From positions 62,001 through 126,000 of the forward strand of contig CAYFWF010000023.1 of NCBI GenBank assembly GCA_964346815.1: a stretch of 64,000 bases of DNA. Direction: 5' to 3'. Numbering within the stretch: the first letter of the stretch is position 1; the number at the start of each line of letters is the position of its first letter. Below are positions 25,005 through 34,058 of the stretch, piece by piece. Source of the stretch: CAYFWF01 sp964346815. GTDB lineage: Bacteria; Acidobacteriota; Aminicenantia; Aminicenantales; Aminicenantaceae. The position numbers and the translations under genes were made by a program. The notes under the pieces were generated by a model that saw only the letters and a program-made list of their open reading frames with translations, did not search any database and had not been told where the DNA came from.

Positions 25005-27719
25005 TCAATCGTCGTCCTCATCCTCCACAAGGGTTACTGCCCAGGCTGGATAGGGAGCGGCACTTCCTTTTACCGCATGCCAGAGGATACGGTTCAAAGT
25101 GTCTTCCGGGCAGGCGTCGACTTCCCGGAAGTTCAACTTTGCGGAACGGAGCGCATTACTGCGCAAAAGCGAGTCTGAGATTTTCTTGGGATCAGGATTC
25201 ATCTCATCGAGCGGTACCATGTTAGGTACGGATTCGAAGGGCCTGAAATCCGGTGCAGAGGCGAAGCAATCGAACAGCGGAACCGCAGTGGCATCGAATT
25301 GATTCATCGGGGGGAGGCCGAGGATCTGCTCGATCGTGCGGAGGATGCTGGTCGTGTTGTACTGCGTGCTGACCACAGCTCCCCGTTTGGTATAGGGACT
25401 GATACAGTAGGCGGTGGTGCGGTAGCCGCTCACGTGGTCGAATCCGTTCTGTGGATCGTCTTCGATACCGAAGATGACCGTTTCCTTCCAAAATCGGCTG
25501 TGACTGAAGGCTTCGATAATGCGGCCGAAGGCAAGGTCGTTGTCGGCAACACAAGCGGATGGCGTAGGAGACCCGGCCCTGGTTCCGCTGGTGTGGTCTA
25601 TGGGCAAACAAATCAGAATGAGCTGCGGCATCCGGCCTTCATTCTCCCATTCGACAATCTGTTCTGTGATGTAGCGCGCTCGCCAGACGTCCGGGACTTC
25701 CATGATCCAGCCCACCGTATCGGTGGGGGTGAAGGGACGGATGGTCTCGATGGTGGGTTCGCTCCCTATGACCACCTCGCCATGACCGTGGAGATACTCT
25801 TCCCAGTAATCCTTCCACTCGGGCTTGCCCTTGCGTGTCGGATCTGCCCAACCGCATTCAGGCTGGGCAAATTCCCCGAAGTTCCAGATAGATATTCCGT
25901 GCCGGAGAGCGTTATCCCATATAAATCCGCTGGGAGGGTATGCCAGTGCATCGGCTTCATCCGGCCCCATTCCATCGGGATAGCTGCGGGGCCACCCGGC
26001 GAAAGATTTCTCCAGATAATCGGTCCCGAAGGCCGTTGTGGACCACTGGTGGCCGTCTGCGCTCAAGATACCGCTGCAGTAGGTGTTATCGAGGAGCACG
26101 AATTCTCTGACGATCTTATGCTGGTTTGGCGTAACCTCTTCTCCGAAGAGACAGAGGGAGGGATCCCCGTTTCCTTGGGGGACGTCACCCAGTACCTGGT
26201 CGTAGGTACGGTTTTCTTTGATGATGTAGACGACATGCTTGAAAACACTGGGCTCTCCGATGCGTTCAGGGATGGGGCGAAGCGGCTCTCCTGACCGTGG
26301 TTTTTCGAACGCCCCGGCTATCCGTTCGCGGCGGTAATTGTCATAGACTGCCTCCGTGAGCCGCTGGAGATCGTTTTTTTCCGGGACCGAGACGATTGTA
26401 ACAGAACCGTGGTAGTGATGGGTGTTGAATCCCTGCTCGCCGGTCGCGCTATCCGGTTTCGGTTTCAAAGGAAGGCCTTTGATGTTGGCCACACATAAGG
26501 TTCCGCGTTTGGCATCGAAAGATATGGCCCCTGGAAACCACCCTACTGGAATGAGTCCAAGAAGTTTCGATTCACGCTCCCCCGGTTCGAAGTGAACCAC
26601 TGCGACTGCATTCTGTGTTCCGTTTGCTACGAAGAGCGAGCGTCCATCGGGCGAAAAACAGAGAGCATTCGGCGACGCGCCGAAAAGGTCCGAAGGCCGG
26701 GCCTTAACCCAGATCGTTTCGACGACCGTGTCCGTCCGCGTCTCGATCACGCTGAGGTTATCGGATGCAGCATTGGCGCAGACGATGTACCGGCCATCCG
26801 GAGAGAGGGCGAGTGCGGAGGAGTGAAGATGGACGAGGATTTCTTTTGTCGAACCTGAAGCGAGATCGATAACGCTCACAGAGCCCTCGCTTGCGATGTG
26901 TTTGACGGGATCGACCTTGACCACTGTGCCGCGGCCTGCCGGACCGGTCAGATCTCCGGGGGCTGGCCGGCGTCCGCCCCAGTTGCTGACATAAGCTTTG
27001 TTGTCGGCGAGTACGACATCAAAGGGTGCGACTCCGACATCGAATGTGCGCAGAACTGCATTGGTATCGGTATCGATCTCGAGGAGATGGTTCGAAAGAT
27101 TGCCGCAGGCATAGAGTCTCTGGCCATCCTCAGAAAGAGCAAGTCCTGATGGGATCTGATTTTTCCGACGGGGAGCATTGGCAGGAGGCAGAGGAATGGT
27201 ATGGGATGGCCTGATCCTTCCGTCTGCTCCGACAGAGAAGACCTTGACGCTTCCATTGACGTTGCTGAGGTAGATATTGTGTCCATCTGGCGAGAAGATA
27301 AGGCCTGTGTAACTCACCTGGCCCTTGCGGTCAGGTTCGAAGATGTTGGGCGGAGAAGGGTCTGTCAAGGGTTCGGTCTGATCTTCTGGAGGGAGCACCA
27401 CCTGCTGGATGATCGAGCCGGATCCGGGATCGATGATCAAGAGTTCGCTTGTCTTTCCCGAGACCGCAAGAAGTTGGCCGTCCGGTGAAAGGGCAAGGGC
27501 CTGGGGGCGGAGCCCGGGAAGCGGTATTTGAATGCCGGAGGGTTCGAGGACCTGATTTACGGGCAGTACAGTCCTGCCCGGACCAGCCGCACCGACCTGT
27601 TCTGTATCGGGCTTTTCAGTTTGGCAGGCGATCATTCCGAAGAGGGCCGCCGTGATGAGAAGGACGGATACCCGCTGATGCCTTGCTTTCCTAAGGATTG
27701 AATGTGAATATCGTTTGAT
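25005..27719 (-). CDS. Lipoprotein: YVTN beta-propeller fused to phosphoesterase (PF04185-like); start codon unusual
   Basis: The N-terminal ~430 residues are a beta-propeller of repeated SPDG...VSN/ANA blades (SPDGQLLAVSG, SPDGHNIYLSN, SPDGRSLFVANG). The C-terminus resembles the phosphoesterase/acid phosphatase AcpA family: KHVVYIIKENRTYDQVLGDV, GILSADGHQWSTTA, FGIEDDPQNGFDHV. The first ATG in frame is at 27635 (MIACQTEKP), but the frame continues upstream for 28 codons as a perfect lipoprotein signal sequence (KRYSHSILRKARHQRVSVLL then ITAALFGMIAC), beginning at an ATC codon (27719) 5 nt after AGGAGG. I take ATC as likely start (904 residues); otherwise the signal peptide would be lost. A sequencing error is the alternative. 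Confidence 0.82.
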   Translation of the reverse strand: MKRYSHSILRKARHQRVSVLLITAALFGMIACQTEKPDTEQVGAAGPGRTVLPVNQVLEPSGIQIPLPGLRPQALALSPDGQLLAVSGKTSELLIIDPGSGSIIQQVVLPPEDQTEPLTDPSPPNIFEPDRKGQVSYTGLIFSPDGHNIYLSNVNGSVKVFSVGADGRIRPSHTIPLPPANAPRRKNQIPSGLALSEDGQRLYACGNLSNHLLEIDTDTNAVLRTFDVGVAPFDVVLADNKAYVSNWGGRRPAPGDLTGPAGRGTVVKVDPVKHIASEGSVSVIDLASGSTKEILVHLHSSALALSPDGRYIVCANAASDNLSVIETRTDTVVETIWVKARPSDLFGASPNALCFSPDGRSLFVANGTQNAVAVVHFEPGERESKLLGLIPVGWFPGAISFDAKRGTLCVANIKGLPLKPKPDSATGEQGFNTHHYHGSVTIVSVPEKNDLQRLTEAVYDNYRRERIAGAFEKPRSGEPLRPIPERIGEPSVFKHVVYIIKENRTYDQVLGDVPQGNGDPSLCLFGEEVTPNQHKIVREFVLLDNTYCSGILSADGHQWSTTAFGTDYLEKSFAGWPRSYPDGMGPDEADALAYPPSGFIWDNALRHGISIWNFGEFAQPECGWADPTRKGKPEWKDYWEEYLHGHGEVVIGSEPTIETIRPFTPTDTVGWIMEVPDVWRARYITEQIVEWENEGRMPQLILICLPIDHTSGTRAGSPTPSACVADNDLAFGRIIEAFSHSRFWKETVIFGIEDDPQNGFDHVSGYRTTAYCISPYTKRGAVVSTQYNTTSILRTIEQILGLPPMNQFDATAVPLFDCFASAPDFRPFESVPNMVPLDEMNPDPKKISDSLLRSNALRSAKLNFREVDACPEDTLNRILWHAVKGSAAPYPAWAVTLVEDEDDD

Positions 27720-27947
27720 TGTTTCCTCCTGTTCAAACCTACATTAGTTTATGACCAAGAAGGATGTCAACAGAAATGAGCCAGCAGTATTTATTTTCGT
27801 ATCGATGATAATTTTCATGTACCTGTATTGGAGCGAGGTCGATTCGATCAAGATTTTTCGAAGCCGGGCCCTCGATATCTCATGATTGACAAATCAGTAA
27901 ATCCCGATAGACTGAAAGAGGTATCACACGAAAAGGAGGCAAGCGTC

Positions 27948-29594
27948 ATGATGAAGCGAAAGGCCTTGAGCATTGGATTGATCTGTGCTGTCGTTTTTGC
28001 AGTGTTGTGTTGTTCTTCGAAGGAAGAGGTCAGTGAGCCGACTGGGAGCGGCGATTACCAAGACCTGATGAAATTGTTCGAAGAATGGCGGGAGTTCCAG
28101 AAACCCGTTATGGTGGATGCCGTCCCTGATTACACCGCGGAGGCGATGGCCAAGCAGCATCTCGAACTGAAGGAATATCAGGCCCGGCTGGCGGCCATAG
28201 ATCCCACATCTTGGCCGGTTTCCCGGCAGGTGGATTATCACATTATCCGGGCAGAGATGAACGGGCTGGACTTCGACCACCGGGTGCTGAAACCCTGGTC
28301 GCGAAATCCCGGTTTTTACGCGGTCTACTATACATCGCCGTCCGATGTTCCTGCCCTTGAAGGTCCGTGGCGGTATGGAACCCTCTGCCTGTGGAAGTAC
28401 ACCTATCCCTTGCAGGGAGAACAGCACGCAGATTTTCAGATGCGGCTGAAGGCCATCCCTGAAGTGCTCGAGCAGGCCAAAGGAAATTTGACCGAAGATG
28501 CCAGAGATCTGTGGTTTTTAGGGATAAGGAGAAAAAAGGCAGAAAGCGTGTACCTCGAAAATCTAGCCGAGCGGTTGGGAAAAGACCATCCTGACCTGGT
28601 TCCGGATATCCGTCGGGCAAAGGCGGCTGTGGATGAATTCCGAACATGGCTGGAGGCAGAACATGAGGGGATGACCGCCCCATCGGGTATCGGCGTGGAA
28701 AATTACAACTGGTACATGAGAAACGTCCACCTCTGGCCCTACACCTGGGAAGACCAGGTGGTGATATTGAATAGGGAGCTGGGTCGCTCCATCGCCAGCT
28801 TGAAGCTGGAAGAAAACCGGAATCGCCATCTGCCTCCGCTCGAGCCTCCAGAAAGTAAAGAAGAATACCAGAAACGCCATGATGAGGCGGTGGAACACTT
28901 CATGAGGTTCATGCGGGAAAACGTGATGACTCTGCCAGAGTATCAGACCGGTACCCTTAAGAGAACCGTGGGATTCATCCCGCCCGATGGGCTTCGCGAT
29001 TTTTTCACCGAGGTCGACTACCATGACCCGCTTCCACTGCGGTGCCACGGGACCCATTGGTTCGATTTGGCCCGGATGAAAAACGATCCCCACCCAAGCC
29101 CGGTCCGCCGGGTCCCTCTCCTTTACAATATCTGGGATTCACGGGCCGAAGGGCTGGCTACCGGGATGGAAGAGATCGCCATGCACGCAGGATTGATGGA
29201 TGAAAAACCGAGGGTGCGGGAGCTCGTCTGGATCATGCTGGCCTGCAGGTGCGCACGGGGCATGGGCGATCTGAAAATGCACAGCAATGAGTTTACGCTG
29301 GAAGAGGCCGTCGATTTTGGCGTCAAGTGGACGCCCCGCGGATGGATGCCCAAGGAAGGGAATACGATCTGGGCTGATGAAGACCTCTATCTGAAGCAGC
29401 CCGGCTACGGCACCAGTTATGTGGTGGGCAAAGTCCATCTGGAAAAATTGATCGCAGATCGTGCACAGCAGCTCGGAGAAAAATTCAACCTCAAGCAATT
29501 TTTCGACGAATTTCATTCTTACGGCATGATTCCTCTATCTTTGATTCGATGGGAAATGACTGGACTGGAGGATGAAATCAAGCAGTTGTGGTAG
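27948..29594 (+). CDS. DUF885-like lipoprotein lacking the metal-binding motif
   Basis: 548 residues from ATG 27948 (GGAGG 8 nt upstream). Lipoprotein signal ends in VFAVLCC. The overall pattern fits DUF885: LAAIDPTSWPVSRQVDYHII early, WDSRAEGLATGMEEIAMHAG, FTLEEAVDF, KQPGYGTSYVVGKVHLEKL and FNLKQFFDEFHSYGMIPLSL late. The expected HExxPGH zinc motif ahead of SRAEGLATG is absent; the region reads RCHGTHWFDLARM. It may be a non-metal or inactive member. Single gene. Confidence 0.77.
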   Translation: MMKRKALSIGLICAVVFAVLCCSSKEEVSEPTGSGDYQDLMKLFEEWREFQKPVMVDAVPDYTAEAMAKQHLELKEYQARLAAIDPTSWPVSRQVDYHIIRAEMNGLDFDHRVLKPWSRNPGFYAVYYTSPSDVPALEGPWRYGTLCLWKYTYPLQGEQHADFQMRLKAIPEVLEQAKGNLTEDARDLWFLGIRRKKAESVYLENLAERLGKDHPDLVPDIRRAKAAVDEFRTWLEAEHEGMTAPSGIGVENYNWYMRNVHLWPYTWEDQVVILNRELGRSIASLKLEENRNRHLPPLEPPESKEEYQKRHDEAVEHFMRFMRENVMTLPEYQTGTLKRTVGFIPPDGLRDFFTEVDYHDPLPLRCHGTHWFDLARMKNDPHPSPVRRVPLLYNIWDSRAEGLATGMEEIAMHAGLMDEKPRVRELVWIMLACRCARGMGDLKMHSNEFTLEEAVDFGVKWTPRGWMPKEGNTIWADEDLYLKQPGYGTSYVVGKVHLEKLIADRAQQLGEKFNLKQFFDEFHSYGMIPLSLIRWEMTGLEDEIKQLW

Positions 29595-29613
29595 CTCATT
29601 CGATAACACCCTC

Positions 29614-29649
29614 ATTCGGTGACAATATACGCAATTACTTAACTGAATA
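29614..29649. repeat. REP-like palindrome, copy 3
   Basis: ATTCGGTGACAATATACGCA then ATTACTTAACTGAATA. Inverse orientation, between the DUF885-like and surE genes (convergent). Confidence 0.65.
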
Positions 29650-29764
29650 CGATTTTGCGCAGGCAATCGAGGTCCCAATGAATAAAAAAGGTGTCATCAT
29701 TTTTTAGGAAAAATTCAAGTTGAGTTATGTGTTTCCAAATTTGTGCGTTTGTTGGAAAAACAGT

Positions 29765-30613
29765 TTATCTTTGCCCAGTTCCGTTATGGTGCAATAAGGT
29801 TTTTACCTTTTCCATCGCAGCGACATCGGTTTGATAGACAAGGTGAGGGGTCACGGTGATGAATCCCTTGAGAAGGTATGCAAGGTCGGATTCAGGTTCG
29901 ATCTCGGTCACATTCGGGATGCTCTCGAACCAGAAGTAGGGCTTTCCGTCCATATCCTTATTGACCACATATTTCATTTTCCACCATCTGTGGATCATCT
30001 CAGTGACGATTATTTTTTTACTCGAGTCAATCTTCCCTCCAGGAAAGTTCACGTTCCAGAGGAGTTGCTTTTTGCCCATACTGAGTGCTTTTTGAGCGAG
30101 ATCACATACTACTGCTGCAGCACCTTCGAAGTCAGTCTCCTTGCCCACTGCAAGCTGAGAGGCAGCGACGGCTGTGGCACCAGCGAGCGCTCCTTCCCGT
30201 GCTGCCGCCACGGTTCCGGATCCATAGGCAGGACCCAAATTCAGTCCATTGTTTATGCCTGAAACCACGAGATCAGGCACGAGTCCCTCGAGCGGTCCTG
30301 CGACCGCCCAACAGACGCAGACTACAGGAGTGTTGTCTACCCAGTAAGACTTGACTCCAGGAATGAGTTCTTTCTCTCCAAAAAAAGTCGGCTGGTTATG
30401 CTTCTTAGTGTGGCTTGTTCCGCTCTGGTCTGTCTTAGGTGCAACCACCACCACTGAACCGAGTTTTGTCATCTCCTTCGCCAGTGCTAACAGGCCCGGG
30501 CTGTCGATCCCGTCATCGTTTGTGACGAGAATGATGGGTTCCTTCTCCTCTGAATGGAGTGAAATAACTGAGAAACAAATGAGGACAAGAAGAGTAATGA
30601 CATTCTTTTTCAT
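29765..30613 (-). CDS. surE: SurE-family 5'/3'-nucleotidase, apparently exported
   Basis: 282 residues. SurE hallmarks are intact: ILVTNDDGIDSPGLLAL, VVVVAPKTDQSGTSH, DLVVSGINNGLNLG, and AAREGALAGATAVAAS. The N-terminus (KKNVITLLVLICFSVISLHS) is a signal peptide, unlike the cytoplasmic SurE of most bacteria, so a periplasmic nucleotide-scavenging role is likely. Single gene; the start at 30613 has the sequence GGGAGAAATGCG just before it. Confidence 0.9.
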   Translation of the reverse strand: MKKNVITLLVLICFSVISLHSEEKEPIILVTNDDGIDSPGLLALAKEMTKLGSVVVVAPKTDQSGTSHTKKHNQPTFFGEKELIPGVKSYWVDNTPVVCVCWAVAGPLEGLVPDLVVSGINNGLNLGPAYGSGTVAAAREGALAGATAVAASQLAVGKETDFEGAAAVVCDLAQKALSMGKKQLLWNVNFPGGKIDSSKKIIVTEMIHRWWKMKYVVNKDMDGKPYFWFESIPNVTEIEPESDLAYLLKGFITVTPHLVYQTDVAAMEKVKTLLHHNGTGQR

Positions 30614-30780
30614 CGCATTTCTCCCACATTAGAATACCTTTTGGACGGGAAAGATACCACTCTTTTCTCAGAGTTTTTTCTTAAACGATATGCGCCACCG
30701 GTCTTGAGCTGATCTCCTGGGATGGAGATAATGCCCGACTCGCATCGGAATTCCTTGTTTCAAAAGAGCATTCAGGAATA

Positions 30781-30815
30781 ATTAGGGGGTCACCGAGTTC
30801 AGCCACCGAATTAAG
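30781..30815. repeat. Degenerate REP-like fragment
   Basis: ATTAGGGGGTCACCGAG followed by TTCAGCCACCGAATTAAG: only the CCGAATTAA end matches the family and the core is gone. The rest of the ~300-bp surE-PadR intergenic region shows only the promoter listed below. Confidence 0.3.
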
Positions 30816-30855
30816 GCCTCCTGTTGAGATATGTCTTCGGAAATGAAATAAATTC

Positions 30856-30884
30856 TTGACACTATCTGTTGATTGAATTATTCT
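30856..30884 (+). promoter_or_regulatory. Strong sigma-70 promoter of the PadR/permease operon
   Basis: Perfect TTGACA at 30856-30861, 17-nt spacer, TATTCT at 30879-30884, then AAAGGA ahead of the ATG at 30916. PadR regulators normally control their own promoter, so an operator is expected here. Confidence 0.6.
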
Positions 30885-30915
30885 ATTTCTGAATACAAAT
30901 AAAGGAATCCATAAA

Positions 30916-31242
30916 ATGCATTTTTTATCTCGAGCAGAAGAAATCATTTTAATGGCCATCGTGAATCTAAAGGACAATGCCTACGGAATAACAATCAGGC
31001 AGTACGTTTCAAAAGCGACGGGATTTAAGTGGTCCATCGGGGCTGTTTATGCCCCTCTTCACAGGCTGGAAGAGAAGGGGTATGTCGAAGCCATAAAGGG
31101 CAAGCCTTTGAAGGAACGCGGCGGTAGAAGCAGAATCTATTACCAAATCACCCGGGAAGGAAGAGAGGCTTTGTTGAAATTGAAACACGTCAACGAAAAC
31201 CTCTGGAAAAGAGTATCAGCCGTAGAATTAAAGGAAGCCTGA
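30916..31242 (+). CDS. PadR-family transcriptional regulator
   Basis: 108 residues, the usual size. Winged helix: AEEIILMAIVNLKDNAYGIT, then KWSIGAVYAPLHRLEEKGYV and the wing with RSRIYYQITREGREALLKL. It is the first gene of a two-gene operon; its TGA shares one base with the ATG of the permease. PadR proteins usually repress transport genes and are released by a ligand, so it likely controls the permease. Autoregulation is inferred. Confidence 0.9.
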   Translation: MHFLSRAEEIILMAIVNLKDNAYGITIRQYVSKATGFKWSIGAVYAPLHRLEEKGYVEAIKGKPLKERGGRSRIYYQITREGREALLKLKHVNENLWKRVSAVELKEA

Positions 31243-33797
31243 TGAAAAACGAAGAGGGGAAAGTCAAGCTTCCCAGAATCGCCAACTGGATCCTCAGACG
31301 AACGATCTCAAAAAAGATCCGGGATGGAGCCTTGGGCGATTTCGATGAGATCTATTTTGGAATGGCTGAGGAGAATGGTCCCTTACAGGCAAAATTCTGG
31401 TTTTGGGGCCAGGTCCTGAAGTCTCTGCCCTCCTTTCTGTATGATTCGGTTTATTGGAGAATGAGCATGATCAGAAATTATTTGAAGATCACGCTCCGAA
31501 ACATCCAAAAAAGCAAATTGCACCATTTTATAAACATCACTGGTTTAACTATCGGGCTTACGGTCTTCATATTCATCACCTCTTATGTTCTGAATGAAGT
31601 CAACCACGATGGGTTCCATGAGAACAGAGACCGGATCTACCAGATCGGAACGGGATGGCATAATGGAACTCCTGGTCCGAGGGCAGAATTGTTGAAAAGT
31701 CAATTTCCCGAAATCTTGAGCACTGTCCGGTTCAGGTTTAACTATGGAGAGAAGAACTTCAAATACCAGGGAAAAAATTTCAAGATCGAACGGGCCTATT
31801 TCGTCGATCCGACGATTTTCACGGTGTTCGGCTTTCCAGTCCTCCGGGGCTATCCGGAGACGGCTCTGGATAATCCGTTTTCCATAGTTCTGATCAAATC
31901 CGAGGCAGAAAAAGTATTCGGAGAGCAAGATCCCATCGGCAAAGTCCTCCATGTCGGAGGGCAGGATATGGTGGTCAGGGCGGTCATCGATGATGTGCCT
32001 CAGAATTCGACCATACAGTTTGGTGCGCTTATTTCTTTCCAAACTCTGGATCGGATCTCTCCAGGTCTTATCGATAATCTCGATAGTATGCTGTTTCAGA
32101 CTTATCTTCTTTTTCCAGAAAGCCATGATCCGTCCGAGATCGAGTCGAAGATGAGCCAATTTCTTTACAGCCAATACAATGGATATGAGCAATGGCCGCA
32201 GTCCCTGCGGGACAGGTTCAAATTCAGTTTGCGGCCCTTTCAATCGCTGTATTTCGATAGAGACCGTGGCGGAAGCATGATCCATGGCAATATTCAGAAC
32301 GTTTATATATTTTCTGCGGTGGCTCTGTTTGTGCTGTGCATAGCCGTAATCAATTTCATCAATCTTTCTACTGCCACGGGTTCTATCCGGGCAAAAGAAG
32401 TGGGCATGCGCAAAGTCCTCGGGTCTTCCAAATCACAGCTCCTCAAACAGTTTTTGTCCGAATCAATATTCTTAGTTTTCGGATCCGTGATTCTTGCCTG
32501 CATTCTTGTGGTCCTGATGAGATACAGATTTTTTGAGCTCATTGGAAAGAGAATCGAATTCGAGTATGTGTTCGACCCTGCTGTCCTTCTTTTATTTGTT
32601 GGCTGTGCAGTTTTTATCGGATTGATCTCAGGAATTTATCCGGCTCTTTATCTTTCTTCCTTTCAGGCAGCCAATGTGCTTCATGGGAGGAGTCAAAAAG
32701 GAAGCAAAGGAGGTCCGTTCAGAAAAGCATTGATCATCGTCCAGTTCACTGTATCCATCGTGCTGATTGTGGGCACCCTAATGGTCGGTCGCCAGATGAA
32801 TCATATTCGGCACAGAGACCTTGGTTTCGACAAAGATCAAGTTCTTTGGTTCGAGATGAACGATTCTTTGCGGAATCGAACACAGGTATTGAAAACGAAA
32901 CTTCGAGAGCATCCCCACATCCAAAGTGTGGCCACATCAAATTACACGAAACCTGGCGTGCGCAGCATGTGGGGACAAAGCTGGAATGAAAAACAGATGG
33001 ACACAGACGTGTTTTTAGTAGATCCTGATTATATAGAGACCATGGGGCTTGAGATTGTGGAAGGGAGGAATTTTTTTAGAGGAAGCGACAGAAACCGGGC
33101 TTATATTCTGAATGAATCCGCAGTCAGGGAATTTGGCATGGATTCCCCGGTCGGTGAAATCGTAAGCCGCAATACTGTTGTGGGAGTGGTCAAAGATTTT
33201 CATTTCCGGTCCCTTCATCATGAGATAGGCCCTTTACTTCTGGCCTATCAGAGAGATGTCAATCCGATCGTGAATGTGCGTCTATCCATCCAGAATGTGA
33301 GTCGAACCATTGCCTTCATAAAAGAGACATGCGATGAACTGGCTCCCGGCTTTCCGTTTGAATATCAGTTTTTTGATGAAAGCTTTGAAGCTCTGTATCA
33401 AAGGGAACTGAAATTTGAGAGGCTGTTTTTCTTTTTTTCCGCTTTTGCCATATTCATCGCCTGTTTGGGATTGTTCGGATTGGCTTCCTTTATGGCTGAA
33501 CAAAGGACCAAAGAAATAGGGATTCGCAAGGTGCTGGGCGCTTCTGTCGGGAGTGTGGTGATGCTTCTGACCAGAGAATTCACCAAATGGGTGGTTCTGG
33601 CCAATGTTATCGCCTGGCCTATCGCGTATTTTGCGATGAACAGATGGCTCCAGAATTTCGCGTACCGGATCCATACGGAAATATGGGTGTTCGTTGTAGC
33701 GGGACTGATCGCTCTGGTCATTGCGCTTCTGACGGTAGGGGCAAAAGCCATAAAGGCAGCCGTCTCCAATCCTTCCGACTCCCTCCGCTACGAATAA
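31242..33797 (+). CDS. FtsX/MacB-like ABC permease of PadR operon
   Basis: 851 residues. An ~80-residue N-terminal extension (RRTISKKIRDGALGDFDEIY) precedes the standard permease, typical of PadR-linked permeases. Then TM1 (FINITGLTIGLTVFIFITSY), a MacB_PCD-like periplasmic domain, a cluster of helices around residue 380 (GMRKVLGSSKSQLLKQFL), a second periplasmic domain and the last FtsX domain (IGIRKVLGASVGSVVMLLT). It ends with NPSDSLRYE, the common C-terminus of this family. No ATPase gene is adjacent, so the partner must lie elsewhere or be shared. Confidence 0.92.
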   Translation: MKNEEGKVKLPRIANWILRRTISKKIRDGALGDFDEIYFGMAEENGPLQAKFWFWGQVLKSLPSFLYDSVYWRMSMIRNYLKITLRNIQKSKLHHFINITGLTIGLTVFIFITSYVLNEVNHDGFHENRDRIYQIGTGWHNGTPGPRAELLKSQFPEILSTVRFRFNYGEKNFKYQGKNFKIERAYFVDPTIFTVFGFPVLRGYPETALDNPFSIVLIKSEAEKVFGEQDPIGKVLHVGGQDMVVRAVIDDVPQNSTIQFGALISFQTLDRISPGLIDNLDSMLFQTYLLFPESHDPSEIESKMSQFLYSQYNGYEQWPQSLRDRFKFSLRPFQSLYFDRDRGGSMIHGNIQNVYIFSAVALFVLCIAVINFINLSTATGSIRAKEVGMRKVLGSSKSQLLKQFLSESIFLVFGSVILACILVVLMRYRFFELIGKRIEFEYVFDPAVLLLFVGCAVFIGLISGIYPALYLSSFQAANVLHGRSQKGSKGGPFRKALIIVQFTVSIVLIVGTLMVGRQMNHIRHRDLGFDKDQVLWFEMNDSLRNRTQVLKTKLREHPHIQSVATSNYTKPGVRSMWGQSWNEKQMDTDVFLVDPDYIETMGLEIVEGRNFFRGSDRNRAYILNESAVREFGMDSPVGEIVSRNTVVGVVKDFHFRSLHHEIGPLLLAYQRDVNPIVNVRLSIQNVSRTIAFIKETCDELAPGFPFEYQFFDESFEALYQRELKFERLFFFFSAFAIFIACLGLFGLASFMAEQRTKEIGIRKVLGASVGSVVMLLTREFTKWVVLANVIAWPIAYFAMNRWLQNFAYRIHTEIWVFVVAGLIALVIALLTVGAKAIKAAVSNPSDSLRYE

Positions 33798-33821
33798 CCG
33801 CTCATTCCTTCATTCAGGCAT

Positions 33822-33902
33822 TAATTTGGGGCAGTATACGCAATTACTTAATTCAGGGATATGATCTTAATTTGGCGATTGCGTATACTGTCCCCGAATT
33901 AT
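33822..33902. repeat. REP-like inverted pair (BIME), copies 4 and 5
   Basis: Two copies face each other: AATTTGGGGCAGTATACGCA then ATTACTTAATTCAG (33822-33857), and TTAATTTGGCGATTGCGTAT then ACTGTCCCCGAATTA (33868-33902). This is the clearest example of the family, between the permease stop and the promoter of the cytochrome gene. Confidence 0.8.
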
Positions 33903-33931
33903 TGACTTGCTGTTTCTATTCTTGCTAGTAT
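33902..33931 (+). promoter_or_regulatory. Probable promoter of the cytochrome operon
   Basis: TTGACT at 33902-33907, 18-nt spacer, TAGTAT at 33926-33931, starting within the final base of the REP pair. Confidence 0.4.
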
Positions 33932-34058
33932 GACAATTCATGAGGGGCGGCTGCTGCACTTGGACAAGTCAGGTAAAATGGATAGCCGCGGAGGAAAGCT
34001 TTCACGAATTTATTCTGTTTAGGCAGAGTCTAACCCAATCAAAAAGAAGGAATGGATC

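Noticed and set aside
25299..26294. 331-codon plus-strand open frame
   Set aside because: Antisense shadow of the propeller-phosphoesterase gene, which has clear family motifs.
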